Assembly: GCA_004557655.1 (NCBI GenBank)
Contig: SFGJ01000010.1
Coordinates: 10,585-74,584 of the forward strand
From: Clostridiales bacterium
GTDB taxonomy: Bacteria; Bacillota; Clostridia; Oscillospirales; Oscillospiraceae
DNA: 64,000 bases
Reading direction: 5' to 3'
Below, in pieces: positions 1-7,164 of this stretch. Position 1 is the first letter of the stretch; every line of letters starts with the position of its first letter. Under the pieces are notes generated by a model that did no database searches, was not told the DNA's origin, and saw only the letters and a program-made list of their open reading frames with translations. Made by a program: the position numbers and the translations under genes.

Positions 1-1577
1 ACACCCTCCTGGTCAAAGTCCTCTAAGTTTTGGGAGGCCATCACCAGCGCAGAGTCCCGCTTGCGCACACGCTTCAGGCAGTTGCGGATGTACTCAATGG
101 CCACCGGGTTAGACAGCCACAGGTACAGCTCGTCCAGCACCGCCACGGTATTGCCGGCCGTCAGAAGCCGGTCCGACATATACGCCAGCACATTGAACAG
201 CATTGCGTTCCGCAGACTCTTGGCCGCCGTCAGCACACCGCCCACGCCGAACACCAGAAACCGGTCGCCGGAGATATTGGTGTGTCCGTTGAAGAACGGT
301 GCATCCGCCCCCACGCACAGGGAGTGCAGGCCCAGCAGCACCTCCTGCAGCAGCTCCTGTGTGTACAGCGCACCCGACTTGTAGTGAGCCAGTTCCTCTT
401 GCATGAGGTCATACAGGTCAGAGAGAACGGGGTAGTCCTCCGGCGCAAGCTGGCGTAGGTCCGTCTCCTCCGTAATGCCCCAACGGGCATATAATTTGGA
501 CAGCATGATCTCTATGGTGTCCAGCTGCGGGTCGGTGAGATCCTTGTAGGCCCGAAAGAAGTCTTTCAAAAAGGAGATGTGCCGCGCCAGCAGGGTGGAC
601 TTGCGAAATGTCTCCGGGGCTGTCTCGTCGGTGTCCTCGTTCCAGCTCCGCACTTCCAGCACATTGATGCGCTTTTCTCCGGCCATCAGGTCAATGAAGC
701 ACCCACCTAAGTTTTCGCACAGCTCCTCCAACTCGTGCTCGGCGTCCAGAGCAATCACCGACTTGTCTGCCTCCAGCAGATTGCAGATCAGCAGCTTAAT
801 GAGGTAGCTCTTGCCCTGGCCGCTGTTGCCCAAAATGAGGATATTGGCGGAGGTCTTGTCGCTGTCCCGGCGGTCAAAGTCCACCACGATGTTGCTGCCG
901 TATTTGTCCTTTCCAATGTAAAAGCCGTTGGGATCTGTCTTGCCGGAGTAGTTGAAGGGATAGAGATTGGCCACGCTGCCGGCGGGCAGTACCCGCTCAA
1001 ACTCCCGACCCAGCACATTGCTGCCCACAGGACTGACGCAGCAAAACCCCTGCTTCTGCCGCAGGAGCAGCTTGTCCACATTCAGCTTGCAGCGCACCAG
1101 CTCCGTCAGCACATCCGTCTGGAGCTGACGAAGCCGTTCCTTGCTGTCCGCCGTCATCTCCAAATACACGGCACAGTGGACCAGCGGCTCGTGCTCCCGG
1201 TGCATTTTATGCACCAGCTCCGCCACATCCCGCAGATTGCTCTCCGCCGCCACCGCCTGCCGCAGCTTGTTGGGGTCTGAGCCGTCCAGCTTGTTTTTCT
1301 TGTTGGCGTTGTCAATGATCCTGTCCTCCTCGCCGGGAGACACCTGCCGACAGTAAATGCGCAGCGTCACGCCGCTTTTCTCACCCAGCTCCCGCAAGAG
1401 CGCCTGGGCCTCGGTGCTGGCCGGATATTCCCGCAGCGCCCACACGCAGCGGTAGGTGCTGCCGAAGATGTAATGGTCCACCTCGAATTTCACAACCCCC
1501 GGTGCGATGCGGCCCAGATAAGTGCTGAGGAACGCTTCCTGCTGGGAAGGGTTCTTTTTAGAAAATGGATTCTTCAT
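1..1577 (-). CDS. VirB4-like conjugation ATPase, 3' end cut by the window edge
   Basis: About 525 residues are visible. A Walker A motif GNSGQGKS lies near residue 250 and a Walker B stretch AVLDEL near residue 480, followed by a conserved-looking ASQNLEDF segment at the window edge; this is the pattern of VirB4/TraE ATPases, which sit at the cytoplasmic base of a type IV secretion channel and energise pilus and DNA transfer. The start ATG at 1577 follows GGAGGAAAA. It is the last visible gene of a tightly packed minus-strand mating operon (PrgI, VirB4-N-like, DUF3846, VirB4), 9 bp after DUF3846. The C terminus is outside the window. The element type (Tn1549-like) is inferred from the gene order. 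Confidence 0.9.
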   Translation of the reverse strand, partial: MKNPFSKKNPSQQEAFLSTYLGRIAPGVVKFEVDHYIFGSTYRCVWALREYPASTEAQALLRELGEKSGVTLRIYCRQVSPGEEDRIIDNANKKNKLDGSDPNKLRQAVAAESNLRDVAELVHKMHREHEPLVHCAVYLEMTADSKERLRQLQTDVLTELVRCKLNVDKLLLRQKQGFCCVSPVGSNVLGREFERVLPAGSVANLYPFNYSGKTDPNGFYIGKDKYGSNIVVDFDRRDSDKTSANILILGNSGQGKSYLIKLLICNLLEADKSVIALDAEHELEELCENLGGCFIDLMAGEKRINVLEVRSWNEDTDETAPETFRKSTLLARHISFLKDFFRAYKDLTDPQLDTIEIMLSKLYARWGITEETDLRQLAPEDYPVLSDLYDLMQEELAHYKSGALYTQELLQEVLLGLHSLCVGADAPFFNGHTNISGDRFLVFGVGGVLTAAKSLRNAMLFNVLAYMSDRLLTAGNTVAVLDELYLWLSNPVAIEYIRNCLKRVRKRDSALVMASQNLEDFDQEG

Positions 1578-1586
1578 TTTTCCTCC

Positions 1587-1940
1587 TCACCACATATATA
1601 GTTCCATGTGCGGCTCCAGTTCCGGCTCCTGCCCGGTAAACTGTTCCGGCTCCTGAAATATCTGCGTATACCGCTGTATCTGCTCCTCCGTCAGGGAGCA
1701 GAAGCCCCCTGCATGGTCATCTCCCACCAAAAAGAAAGGCCCGCATATGATGTCATCTCCCAGCCGTCGGTTGGGCTGCATGCCGTTCAGTTTTCCCTCA
1801 TCGTTACAGCAGAGAATAACGCCGTCTCCCATAGAGAGAGGCTGGAACAGGCCCTCTACCTCCCGCTGGATGGCTTTCAGGCCCTCCTCCATCTCTTTCG
1901 CATACGGAGCTTTTCCCGGCTCCACTTTCAGAATTCGCAT
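1587..1940 (-). CDS. DUF3846 domain protein of the conjugative element
   Basis: A 117-residue protein with the DUF3846 pattern: an MRILKVEPGK-like start, a central GDGVILCCNDEGK turn and an NRRLGDDIICGPFFLVG block. Proteins of this family are small, soluble, acidic and frequent in Firmicutes conjugative elements; no biochemical role is established. The start follows CGGAGGTTTGAA. It lies between the VirB4-N-like gene, which ends 1 bp upstream, and virB4, so it is almost certainly co-transcribed and may support transfer or regulation. That role is inference from position only. Confidence 0.75.
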   Translation of the reverse strand: MRILKVEPGKAPYAKEMEEGLKAIQREVEGLFQPLSMGDGVILCCNDEGKLNGMQPNRRLGDDIICGPFFLVGDDHAGGFCSLTEEQIQRYTQIFQEPEQFTGQEPELEPHMELYMW

Positions 1941-1941
1941 T

Positions 1942-2502
1942 TCAAACCTCCGTTTCCGCTGTCAGCCACTGCGCCCCATCCACAAGATCAAATATCTCGT
2001 GGGTGGCGTCCTGCCCAAAATAAATAGCCAGCAGCTCCAGAAGCCGCTGGCCCTCCGCACGCTGAACGACAAATCCGCAGTCCCGGAACTGCTGCTCCAG
2101 GGGCGCATAGTTCATGGTCCCGTCCGTTTTTCTGCGCCGCAGCACGAAGCAGAACTCACGGGAGGAGGCCATGGTGGTCTGGACGCTGTCCAGATGCTGG
2201 CGATCCTGCACCAGCAGCCCACGGATGGCGGGCATATCTTCCTCCTCCAGCCGCTGCCGGTAGAACTGGCGGTTATCCTGAAAGGACTCCTTGGAGTCCA
2301 GGGCCAGCAGCTCCAGCTCCGCCATACCCTTCAGCACGCCCAGCAGCTCCTGCACCTTTGCCCGAACGCCCTGCTCCGGCAAAACATTCAGATTGCTGGG
2401 ATGAACAAAGTAGAAGGCCAGCTCTCCGTCCGCCGTTACAACGCTGCCGTTTTTAATATCATCGATGCCGATGAGCTGCCGGGTAGATTTTTTCCTGCTC
2501 AT
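1942..2502 (-). CDS. VirB4 N-terminal-domain-like protein (separate subunit)
   Basis: A 186-residue soluble protein. The ATG at 2502 overlaps the PrgI stop in an ATGA arrangement, which fixes the start; an upstream in-frame extension is only a shadow over the PrgI gene. The central part (LLGVLKGMAELELLALDS, then ESFQDNRQFYRQRL and LLVQDRQHLDSVQ) resembles the N-terminal domain seen in longer VirB4/TraC ATPases, here a free-standing protein coded two genes ahead of the ATPase. It has no Walker motif. A role as a structural partner of VirB4 is inference; the assignment is from memory of the family and not from a search. Confidence 0.6.
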   Translation of the reverse strand: MSRKKSTRQLIGIDDIKNGSVVTADGELAFYFVHPSNLNVLPEQGVRAKVQELLGVLKGMAELELLALDSKESFQDNRQFYRQRLEEEDMPAIRGLLVQDRQHLDSVQTTMASSREFCFVLRRRKTDGTMNYAPLEQQFRDCGFVVQRAEGQRLLELLAIYFGQDATHEIFDLVDGAQWLTAETEV

Positions 2503-2762
2503 GCCGATTCCCTCCACACATAATATTGTTGTCCGAAAAAGAAAAACGCCGCAGCATAGCGCAGGAAGTCCAGCATGCTGATCCCTCCGTGCCGAATGCA
2601 GAGAAAGGCCAGCGCCGCTGTAATGACCAAGGGGATCATACTGCCGGTCTGGGTCAGCGCCAGCACCGACAGCAAAAGCCCTGTCCCGATCCACGCCACA
2701 TCCCGCAGTGTCCACAGCCACAGCATAGGCCGGGCCGTTAAATTTTCAGGGTATAGATACAT
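2499..2762 (-). CDS. PrgI-like small membrane protein of the mating channel
   Basis: An 87-residue protein with two hydrophobic segments (about residues 20-35 and 38-56) and a conserved-looking C terminus rich in aromatics (FFFGQQYYVW). Small two-span proteins of the PrgI/VirB3 type sit immediately before VirB4 in Gram-positive conjugation modules and are thought to dock the ATPase to the membrane. The start ATG follows GGGAGGAGAACT. The gene overlaps the next one by 4 bp, so translation is coupled. The family is called from size, topology and position. Confidence 0.7.
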   Translation of the reverse strand: MYLYPENLTARPMLWLWTLRDVAWIGTGLLLSVLALTQTGSMIPLVITAALAFLCIRHGGISMLDFLRYAAAFFFFGQQYYVWRESA

Positions 2763-2780
2763 AGTTCTCCTCCCAAAAGC

Positions 2781-2808
2781 GAAGCCGCAGGTGTGTGCCT
2801 GCGGCTTC
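2781..2808 (-). terminator. GC-rich hairpin between cargo genes and prgI
   Basis: A perfect 11-bp stem (GAAGCCGCAGG / CCTGCGGCTTC) with a 6-nt loop lies between the ribbon-helix-helix gene and prgI. On the minus strand it is followed by only GCTTTT before the prgI ribosome site, so it could be a weak terminator, an attenuator or an mRNA-stabilising stem that separates the mating genes from those upstream. Confidence 0.5.
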
Positions 2809-2816
2809 TGTGTGTT

Positions 2817-3113
2817 TTATTCTTCCTTCCCGGCATCATTCAGCTCTCGCTCAATGAGACCCAGAATGAAATCCTTCTGCTTCAGGCCGTTCCTGGCCAG
2901 ATAGTCCTTCAGCCGACCGAAGAGTTCCTCCGGTACCTGAAAGGCGATGGTGCGATTGTTGGCGTTCATGGTTCGTGCTCCTCCTTCAAAATGTTCTTTG
3001 AGTATGTCCGTGATGTAGTCGGCCAGGGTCTGGCCCCGCCGCTCCTGCTCCGCACGAAGCCGCTGGTGCAGCGACAGCGGGATAGGCGCACAGAGGTTCT
3101 TCTTTTCTTCCAT
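2817..3113 (-). CDS. Small ribbon-helix-helix-like DNA-binding protein
   Basis: A 98-residue protein containing two similar blocks: CAPIPLSLHQRLRAEQERRG at the N terminus and IAFQVPEELFGRLKDYLARN in the second half. Both read as a beta strand followed by amphipathic helices, as in Arc/CopG ribbon-helix-helix proteins; family members in conjugative elements are small regulators or relaxosome accessories. The start follows AAGGAGCAGGCT. It sits after the broken C5 methyltransferase and before the prgI hairpin. Two tandem RHH-like units in one chain is an interpretation of the repeat, not a demonstrated fold. Confidence 0.55.
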   Translation of the reverse strand: MEEKKNLCAPIPLSLHQRLRAEQERRGQTLADYITDILKEHFEGGARTMNANNRTIAFQVPEELFGRLKDYLARNGLKQKDFILGLIERELNDAGKEE

Positions 3114-3164
3114 AGCCTGCTCCTTTCCGCCTCTCCCGAGGCAAGCAAAGCATAGCCCAACTGC

Positions 3165-3245
3165 GGCGCATAAGCTATTGACAAGTCTAACGAGAATAGG
3201 AGCGCAGAGGCAGCATACCGGACAAGTTTAACGAACATATGCGCC
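3165..3245. repeat. 81-bp segment bounded by 8-bp inverted repeats with internal direct repeats
   Basis: GGCGCATA (3165-3172) and TATGCGCC (3238-3245) are perfect inverted ends. Inside are two near-identical 14-mers, GACAAGTCTAACGA (3180-3193) and GACAAGTTTAACGA (3221-3234), 41 bp apart. The right end lies within the truncated methyltransferase and supplies its stop codon. It looks like a recombination scar or a minimal mobile sequence; no protein is coded here. Confidence 0.55.
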
Positions 3246-3380
3246 CATTTGGATCCCCGGCAGCCGCTGCTGCGTGACTCGAATGGGAAACGGCTCGATC
3301 TCGCTGGCCCATAGGGGGATGACACCGTTGTGTATAGCCGCCAGCGGAAAGCCGCCAATGCCGTCAAACAGGCTGTCCAT
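3228..3380 (-). pseudogene. Truncated C5 cytosine DNA methyltransferase (N-terminal remnant)
   Basis: Only 50 residues remain. They start MDSLFDGIGGFPLAAI, which is the SAM-binding motif I (F-x-G-x-G) of C5 cytosine methyltransferases, and continue through ASEIEPFPIRVTQQR, typical of the next conserved block. Full enzymes have more than 300 residues with a catalytic PC motif; here the frame ends at GAYVR-stop where the inverted-repeat segment begins. The ribosome site (GAGGTG) and start at 3380 are intact, just after the VirB6-like stop. A complete methyltransferase often occupies this slot in related elements (known context); loss by deletion or insertion is inference. Confidence 0.75.
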
Positions 3381-3391
3381 AGTAATGCACC

Positions 3392-4282
3392 TCATTTGGC
3401 CGCCACCGTCCGGGCAATATTGACGGCGCTTTGGGCCGTGTAAACCGCCGAGGTAAGATTGGCCTTCGTGGTGGTGTCCAGCCCAAAGGCCCCAGCGATG
3501 CGGGGAATTTCCCCGGCAGAGAGCATGAGCCCCAAGCCCAGCAGGGCGTGATCTTTGAATACCATCAGCCCAACCACAAGGATGGTGGCCTGCAAGAACG
3601 CCGTGAGGCACAGGCCGATGACCTGTTTGCACCACTGGATAAATCCGTCTCCATACCCCCTGGGCACGGAGAACATATAAAGGCTCCCCACGGCGATCTG
3701 GATCAGCAAAATACCGCCGCGCTTCAGATTGCTGAAAAACACCTTGATGACCGCATAGGCCATGAGGATAAGGCAGAAAAGAACCATAAGCCCGCTGGTC
3801 TCCCGCCCAAAGCCCCGCAGGGGATAGGTGGACTCCGTCAGGCTTTCCAGGTTTTCAAGATCTGCCAGCGCCACCTTTGCCGCATCCCCGATGCTGGTGG
3901 ACCCAAAGCCGGTGATGCCCGCCGTCAAGGTGCCCTGCAAGGAAATTGCCAAAGAATAAAGCCGCACCGGCACCTGGGTAAAAAGAGAGACGGCCAGAAA
4001 GCCCTTAAGGACATTCAGCGCCGTCTCTTTCACATTGCCCCGCCCAGCGGAATACTCGATGCCGCATTCAAACACAGCCACCACCAGTCCCGTGGCAAAC
4101 AGGGCCCAGCCCAAAAAGGAGAAAAATAGCACCACGCTCTGCACCCAGTTCATCTCGAAGAGCTCAGCGCCCATGCTGCCCATCTCGGAAAAGAAGTTCC
4201 CAAGAAAGCCCACCACCTGACCGTAAAACCAGTCCACGATCTGGCCCAGTATTTTGTCCGCTACAAAGTCCCATATAAACAA
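3392..4282 (-). CDS. VirB6/TrbL-like polytopic conjugation protein
   Basis: A 296-residue membrane protein with at least five hydrophobic spans (for example VVLFFSFLGWALFATGLVV, then GLMVLFCLILMAYAVIKVFF and LTAFLQATILVVGLMVF) and a C-terminal soluble tail. This matches the VirB6-like inner-membrane channel component coded between the DUF3852 protein and PrgI in Tn1549/CTn elements. The best start is the TTG at 4282, 7 nt after AGGAGG; a longer frame from 4324 would read through that ribosome site. It is expected to span the membrane and form part of the DNA translocation pore. Confidence 0.8.
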   Translation of the reverse strand: MFIWDFVADKILGQIVDWFYGQVVGFLGNFFSEMGSMGAELFEMNWVQSVVLFFSFLGWALFATGLVVAVFECGIEYSAGRGNVKETALNVLKGFLAVSLFTQVPVRLYSLAISLQGTLTAGITGFGSTSIGDAAKVALADLENLESLTESTYPLRGFGRETSGLMVLFCLILMAYAVIKVFFSNLKRGGILLIQIAVGSLYMFSVPRGYGDGFIQWCKQVIGLCLTAFLQATILVVGLMVFKDHALLGLGLMLSAGEIPRIAGAFGLDTTTKANLTSAVYTAQSAVNIARTVAAK

Positions 4283-4340
4283 TTCATCACCTCCTGAACA
4301 TGCAAAAACCGTCCCGCCAACCAACAGCGCAATTTCCCAC

Positions 4341-4682
4341 TCATACCCCGATAATACTCCAAATATACAGCGGAGCCGTCAGCGTAAAGACCAGACAGGC
4401 AAACAGGATGGCGGGAGCTGTCCACTCGAATTGTCCAGTTTTCCGATAGTCAAAATACGCCGTCCCCAGCTTCACAAAGAAGAAAATAGCCAGAATCATG
4501 TCGATGGCAGGAAACACCACCTTGTTGACCACCGACTTGATCTGCCCGGACGCCGCCGTCCAGGTGCTCTCCACTGCGCCCGCTACATCGCCGCTGCCTG
4601 CGGCAAAGGCCGCCACAGACAGCAGGCAGCACAGCAGCGCCGTGATGCTCAGCATGAGCATGATACGCTTTGCAGTTTTCAT
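4341..4682 (-). CDS. DUF3852 small membrane protein (possible VirB2-like pilin)
   Basis: A 113-residue protein with an N-terminal signal segment (about residues 8-28, ending AFAA) and two further hydrophobic spans near residues 58-72 and 90-108. Size, signal peptide and two-span layout fit the DUF3852 family found directly ahead of VirB6-like genes in Firmicutes conjugative elements, and resemble VirB2/TrbC pilins. The start follows AAGGAGGACGCAAA. A pilin or channel role is inference from topology and position. Confidence 0.7.
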   Translation of the reverse strand: MKTAKRIMLMLSITALLCCLLSVAAFAAGSGDVAGAVESTWTAASGQIKSVVNKVVFPAIDMILAIFFFVKLGTAYFDYRKTGQFEWTAPAILFACLVFTLTAPLYIWSIIGV

Positions 4683-4694
4683 TTTGCGTCCTCC

Positions 4695-5405
4695 TTACAT
4701 TGTCATTTCATGCATCCCACGCCGCAGCTCGGCCAATTTCTCCGCTGCCCAGTCAGGGATGCACTCGTCACGGATAATGCCTGCGAACTCGGAGCGGTTC
4801 CACCTCGTGGTCTCGCCGTCTCCCAAACAGGTGCAGAGTACCGAGCGGCCACGGGCGTGGGGCTGACAGCCAAAGCCGCTCAGGGCCAGCCACAGCTGAT
4901 TCTCCGGCTGCCAGTAGGATTCCCGCAGTGTATCCGGCGACAGGATCAGCACCCTGCCGGTAAAATCCTGCTCCCCGGAGTTGGGTTCACAGTGTTCTGC
5001 GCCGAACAGATGCAGCTTTGCCAGCTCTGCCCGGTATTCGCTGACGAATCCGTCCAACACGGCGGGATGGCTGTTTATGAGGAAGGTGTGCCGGTGTCCT
5101 CCATCTTCGTGGACGAAGATGGAGCGGCTCCACCGCTTATTGGTCTCATGATAGCGGCCGTCATAGGACTGCTCCTGCAAGGTGTTGGCCAGCACAAAGC
5201 CCACCCGCTTGTAGCCGTACTGGTCAATAACGCTTTTGGCGCAGTCGGTGCCCAGATGCATTCCGTCAAAGTCCCTGCGGATGGCCAGCTCTATGGCCCC
5301 GGCGCAGGCGCAGTTGGTGCGGAAATTAGCCCGCCACAGCTCCAACTCGCCCCGCTCCCGAGCCTCTTTGGCCGTGTAGGGGTACATCGTCTCACTCGGC
5401 AGCAT
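4695..5405 (-). CDS. DUF3849 domain protein
   Basis: A 236-residue soluble protein. The first 90 residues carry the DUF3849 pattern: YPYTAKEARERGELE, then a Cys-containing helix (NCACAGAIELAI), a VLANTLQEQSYDGR block and the NKRWS end. The second half (FLINSHPAVLDGFVSEYRAEL onwards) is unassigned. The ATG at 5405 follows AAGGAGACATTG and overlaps the previous gene by 14 bp. DUF3849 proteins are abundant in mobile elements of gut Clostridia; no activity is established. An alternative start at the MYPYT methionine is 6 residues further in. Confidence 0.7.
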   Translation of the reverse strand: MLPSETMYPYTAKEARERGELELWRANFRTNCACAGAIELAIRRDFDGMHLGTDCAKSVIDQYGYKRVGFVLANTLQEQSYDGRYHETNKRWSRSIFVHEDGGHRHTFLINSHPAVLDGFVSEYRAELAKLHLFGAEHCEPNSGEQDFTGRVLILSPDTLRESYWQPENQLWLALSGFGCQPHARGRSVLCTCLGDGETTRWNRSEFAGIIRDECIPDWAAEKLAELRRGMHEMTM

Positions 5406-5760
5406 AGACAATGTCTCCTTCCTCCAAAAGCTGTGCCAGTGCGGACGGACAGCACCCACTCAGCATAAGCAGGGGCCGAATGTTCTTCGGCACCTGCGCC
5501 ATATCCTCCATGTTCCTTTCACAGCCGGCGGCGCAGGGCCTCCTGCACGCCGCCTGCAGCACACCCAGCAGCTCCACGGAGGCCCGAGACAAGCCCTCCA
5601 GTGCGTGCAGCAGCTGCAGCGCCGTCATTTCCTGCGGCATAAGCAGGATGTGGTCCTGCCCCAGCCACGCAGACAGGGAGATGCCAGCCAAACCCAGTTC
5701 CTCCAGCGCACCGTTGGGGATGAGCAGACCGTTCTTTTCAAATTTCATTTCGCTGTTCAT
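5392..5760 (-). CDS. Unknown 122-residue element protein
   Basis: I do not recognise this protein with certainty. It starts with FEKNGLLIPNGALEELGLAG, which could be a short AbrB-like swapped-hairpin strand-turn, then a helical part rich in Leu (MTALQLLHALEGLSRAS) and a Cys-containing stretch (CRRPCAAGC, then GCCPS). It is soluble and acidic. The start follows AGGAGGAAATTTTACT. It overlaps the DUF3849 gene and follows the Dam methylase by 14 bp, so all belong to one transcript. Antitoxin or regulator are possible readings of the N terminus, without proof. Confidence 0.55.
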   Translation of the reverse strand: MNSEMKFEKNGLLIPNGALEELGLAGISLSAWLGQDHILLMPQEMTALQLLHALEGLSRASVELLGVLQAACRRPCAAGCERNMEDMAQVPKNIRPLLMLSGCCPSALAQLLEEGDIVYAAE

Positions 5761-5774
5761 AGTAAAATTTCCTC

Positions 5775-6740
5775 CTATATTTTTCGTGGTTTCTCCGGGA
5801 TGTGGATCAGCTTGCAGGTTTTGTCCCCGCTGCCATATTCGCTGAAGAAGGATATCTGCGGCGCAAAGCGGCGGGGGTCATAGTTGGTCATGATGTACTC
5901 CCGGTAAATGGAGTTTTCCTTTTTGGACTGGCTGTTGGGCCGCTCCACTTCATGGATGAAAAAATCCTCGTATAGCTCCCGGATATAGTCGCAGCTATTG
6001 TAGGACACCACGGCAAACCCCTTGTGCTTTGCCAGCGCATCGTGGAGCCGCTGGTGGTCGCTGCGGGGAAACTCCACTGTGTAGCACTCCGCCTCATAGT
6101 AGGGCGGGTCGCAGTAGACCACGGTCTGCGGATCATTGTGGGCGGCGATAATACTCTCAAAGTCCTTATTCTCCAGCACCACATTTTTCAGCCGATGGGA
6201 GCACTCCCATATATCATGGAAAAACCGTCGTATATCGCAGGAGCCTCCGCCATAGCTGTCGCCGCTGCTGTTATAGCTGTAGCGTTGCAGCTTATAAAAT
6301 GCCGCGGCACGGCGCACATTGCCTAAACTGCCACGCTCTAAAAGCAGCTGCCGCACGATCTCCGCCTGGGGCGGCTGCAATAGAATTTCCGTCAGATCCA
6401 GCTGCTGCTCCATGTATTCCATGGTGAAGTCCTCGCCCTGCAGCTGACGCTGCAACACATCGAATTCGTCATGGGCATTGATGGGGAGAAAGCCCAACTC
6501 CCTAACCAGCTCCATCGGACGCTCCTTGGCACAGAACAGGAGGTTATACAAATCGTGGTTCAGGTCGTTATAGATCTGCAAGCAGCCCCTGGGCACAGCG
6601 GTGTTTAGCGTAATAATGCCGCTGCCGCCGAACACATCCACCAGCGTCTTGTAGTGGCTGGGCAAAAGCATCTGTATGGCCCACATGAGCTGCCCCTTGC
6701 CGCCCACCCAAGGCACGAGCCGGGTCGTAGGCTTCCTCAT
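5775..6740 (-). CDS. Dam-type (D12 class) DNA N6-adenine methyltransferase
   Basis: A 321-residue enzyme that transfers methyl from SAM to adenine in DNA. Motif I appears as WVGGKGQL and LVDVFGGSGIITLN near the N terminus, the catalytic motif IV as YCDPPYYEAE near residue 220, and SYNSCDYIRELY further on; this order is that of D12-class Dam enzymes. No restriction endonuclease is seen beside it, so it is an orphan modifier. With ArdA and the remains of a C5 methylase it fits a set that shields incoming element DNA from host restriction (inference). It overlaps the upstream winged-helix gene by 4 bp. Confidence 0.85.
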   Translation of the reverse strand: MRKPTTRLVPWVGGKGQLMWAIQMLLPSHYKTLVDVFGGSGIITLNTAVPRGCLQIYNDLNHDLYNLLFCAKERPMELVRELGFLPINAHDEFDVLQRQLQGEDFTMEYMEQQLDLTEILLQPPQAEIVRQLLLERGSLGNVRRAAAFYKLQRYSYNSSGDSYGGGSCDIRRFFHDIWECSHRLKNVVLENKDFESIIAAHNDPQTVVYCDPPYYEAECYTVEFPRSDHQRLHDALAKHKGFAVVSYNSCDYIRELYEDFFIHEVERPNSQSKKENSIYREYIMTNYDPRRFAPQISFFSEYGSGDKTCKLIHIPEKPRKI

Positions 6741-7030
6741 TTCCCGAAATTCTCCAAGGCCCGCTCCAGGCCGGAGATGGCAGCGTCCAGCCCACTGCGC
6801 ATCTTTTCGAGGCTTCGGATGGTGGCATAGACCTCCGCTGCCGTCTCCGCATAGTAATACCCCCGCCGATCCGCCGCAATGGCTACGGCCTCCTGTCGCA
6901 GTCGGTTGATCTTTCGCCTAAGCTCGTTCCCGCTGATGCCCAGCGCCCGCTCCAATTCCCGGCTGCTGACTACATTCTTATGTCCCTTGCATCCGTTCTC
7001 CAGATACCGGGAGATGGTCTCCTTCGTCAT
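6737..7030 (-). CDS. Small winged-helix-like regulator
   Basis: A 97-residue soluble protein. Residues 20-65 (VVSSRELERALGISGNELRRKINRLR, then IAADRRGYYYA) read as a helix-turn-helix followed by a wing, and the rest as a coiled helix ending near the C terminus. Similar short proteins precede methylase or cargo genes in gut mobile elements. The start follows GGAAAGGAGTGCAAGA and the stop overlaps the Dam start (ATGA), so it may regulate or simply be co-expressed with the methylase. Confidence 0.6.
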   Translation of the reverse strand: MTKETISRYLENGCKGHKNVVSSRELERALGISGNELRRKINRLRQEAVAIAADRRGYYYAETAAEVYATIRSLEKMRSGLDAAISGLERALENFGK

Positions 7031-7058
7031 TCTTGCACTCCTTTCCTGTAGCCGCTCA

Positions 7059-7099
7059 CCGAAAAGGGCGCAAAAAGCGGGACCGCTGTCCCTTTTCGG
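7059..7099. repeat. Large nested hairpin
   Basis: Outer arms CCGAAAAGGG (7059-7068) and CCCTTTTCGG (7090-7099) are perfectly complementary, and an inner pair AGCGG / CCGCT (7076-7080, 7083-7087) extends the structure. It lies in the 134-bp gap between the DUF4314 gene and the winged-helix gene. No T-run follows on either strand, so it is not a standard terminator; a regulatory stem, a processing site or a nicking-site hairpin are possible. Confidence 0.6.
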
Positions 7100-7164
7100 A
7101 AAGCGGCCCCATTGGTCTTAATATTTATTGCATCATCATCTCTGCCTTTTGCAGTGACATATTT

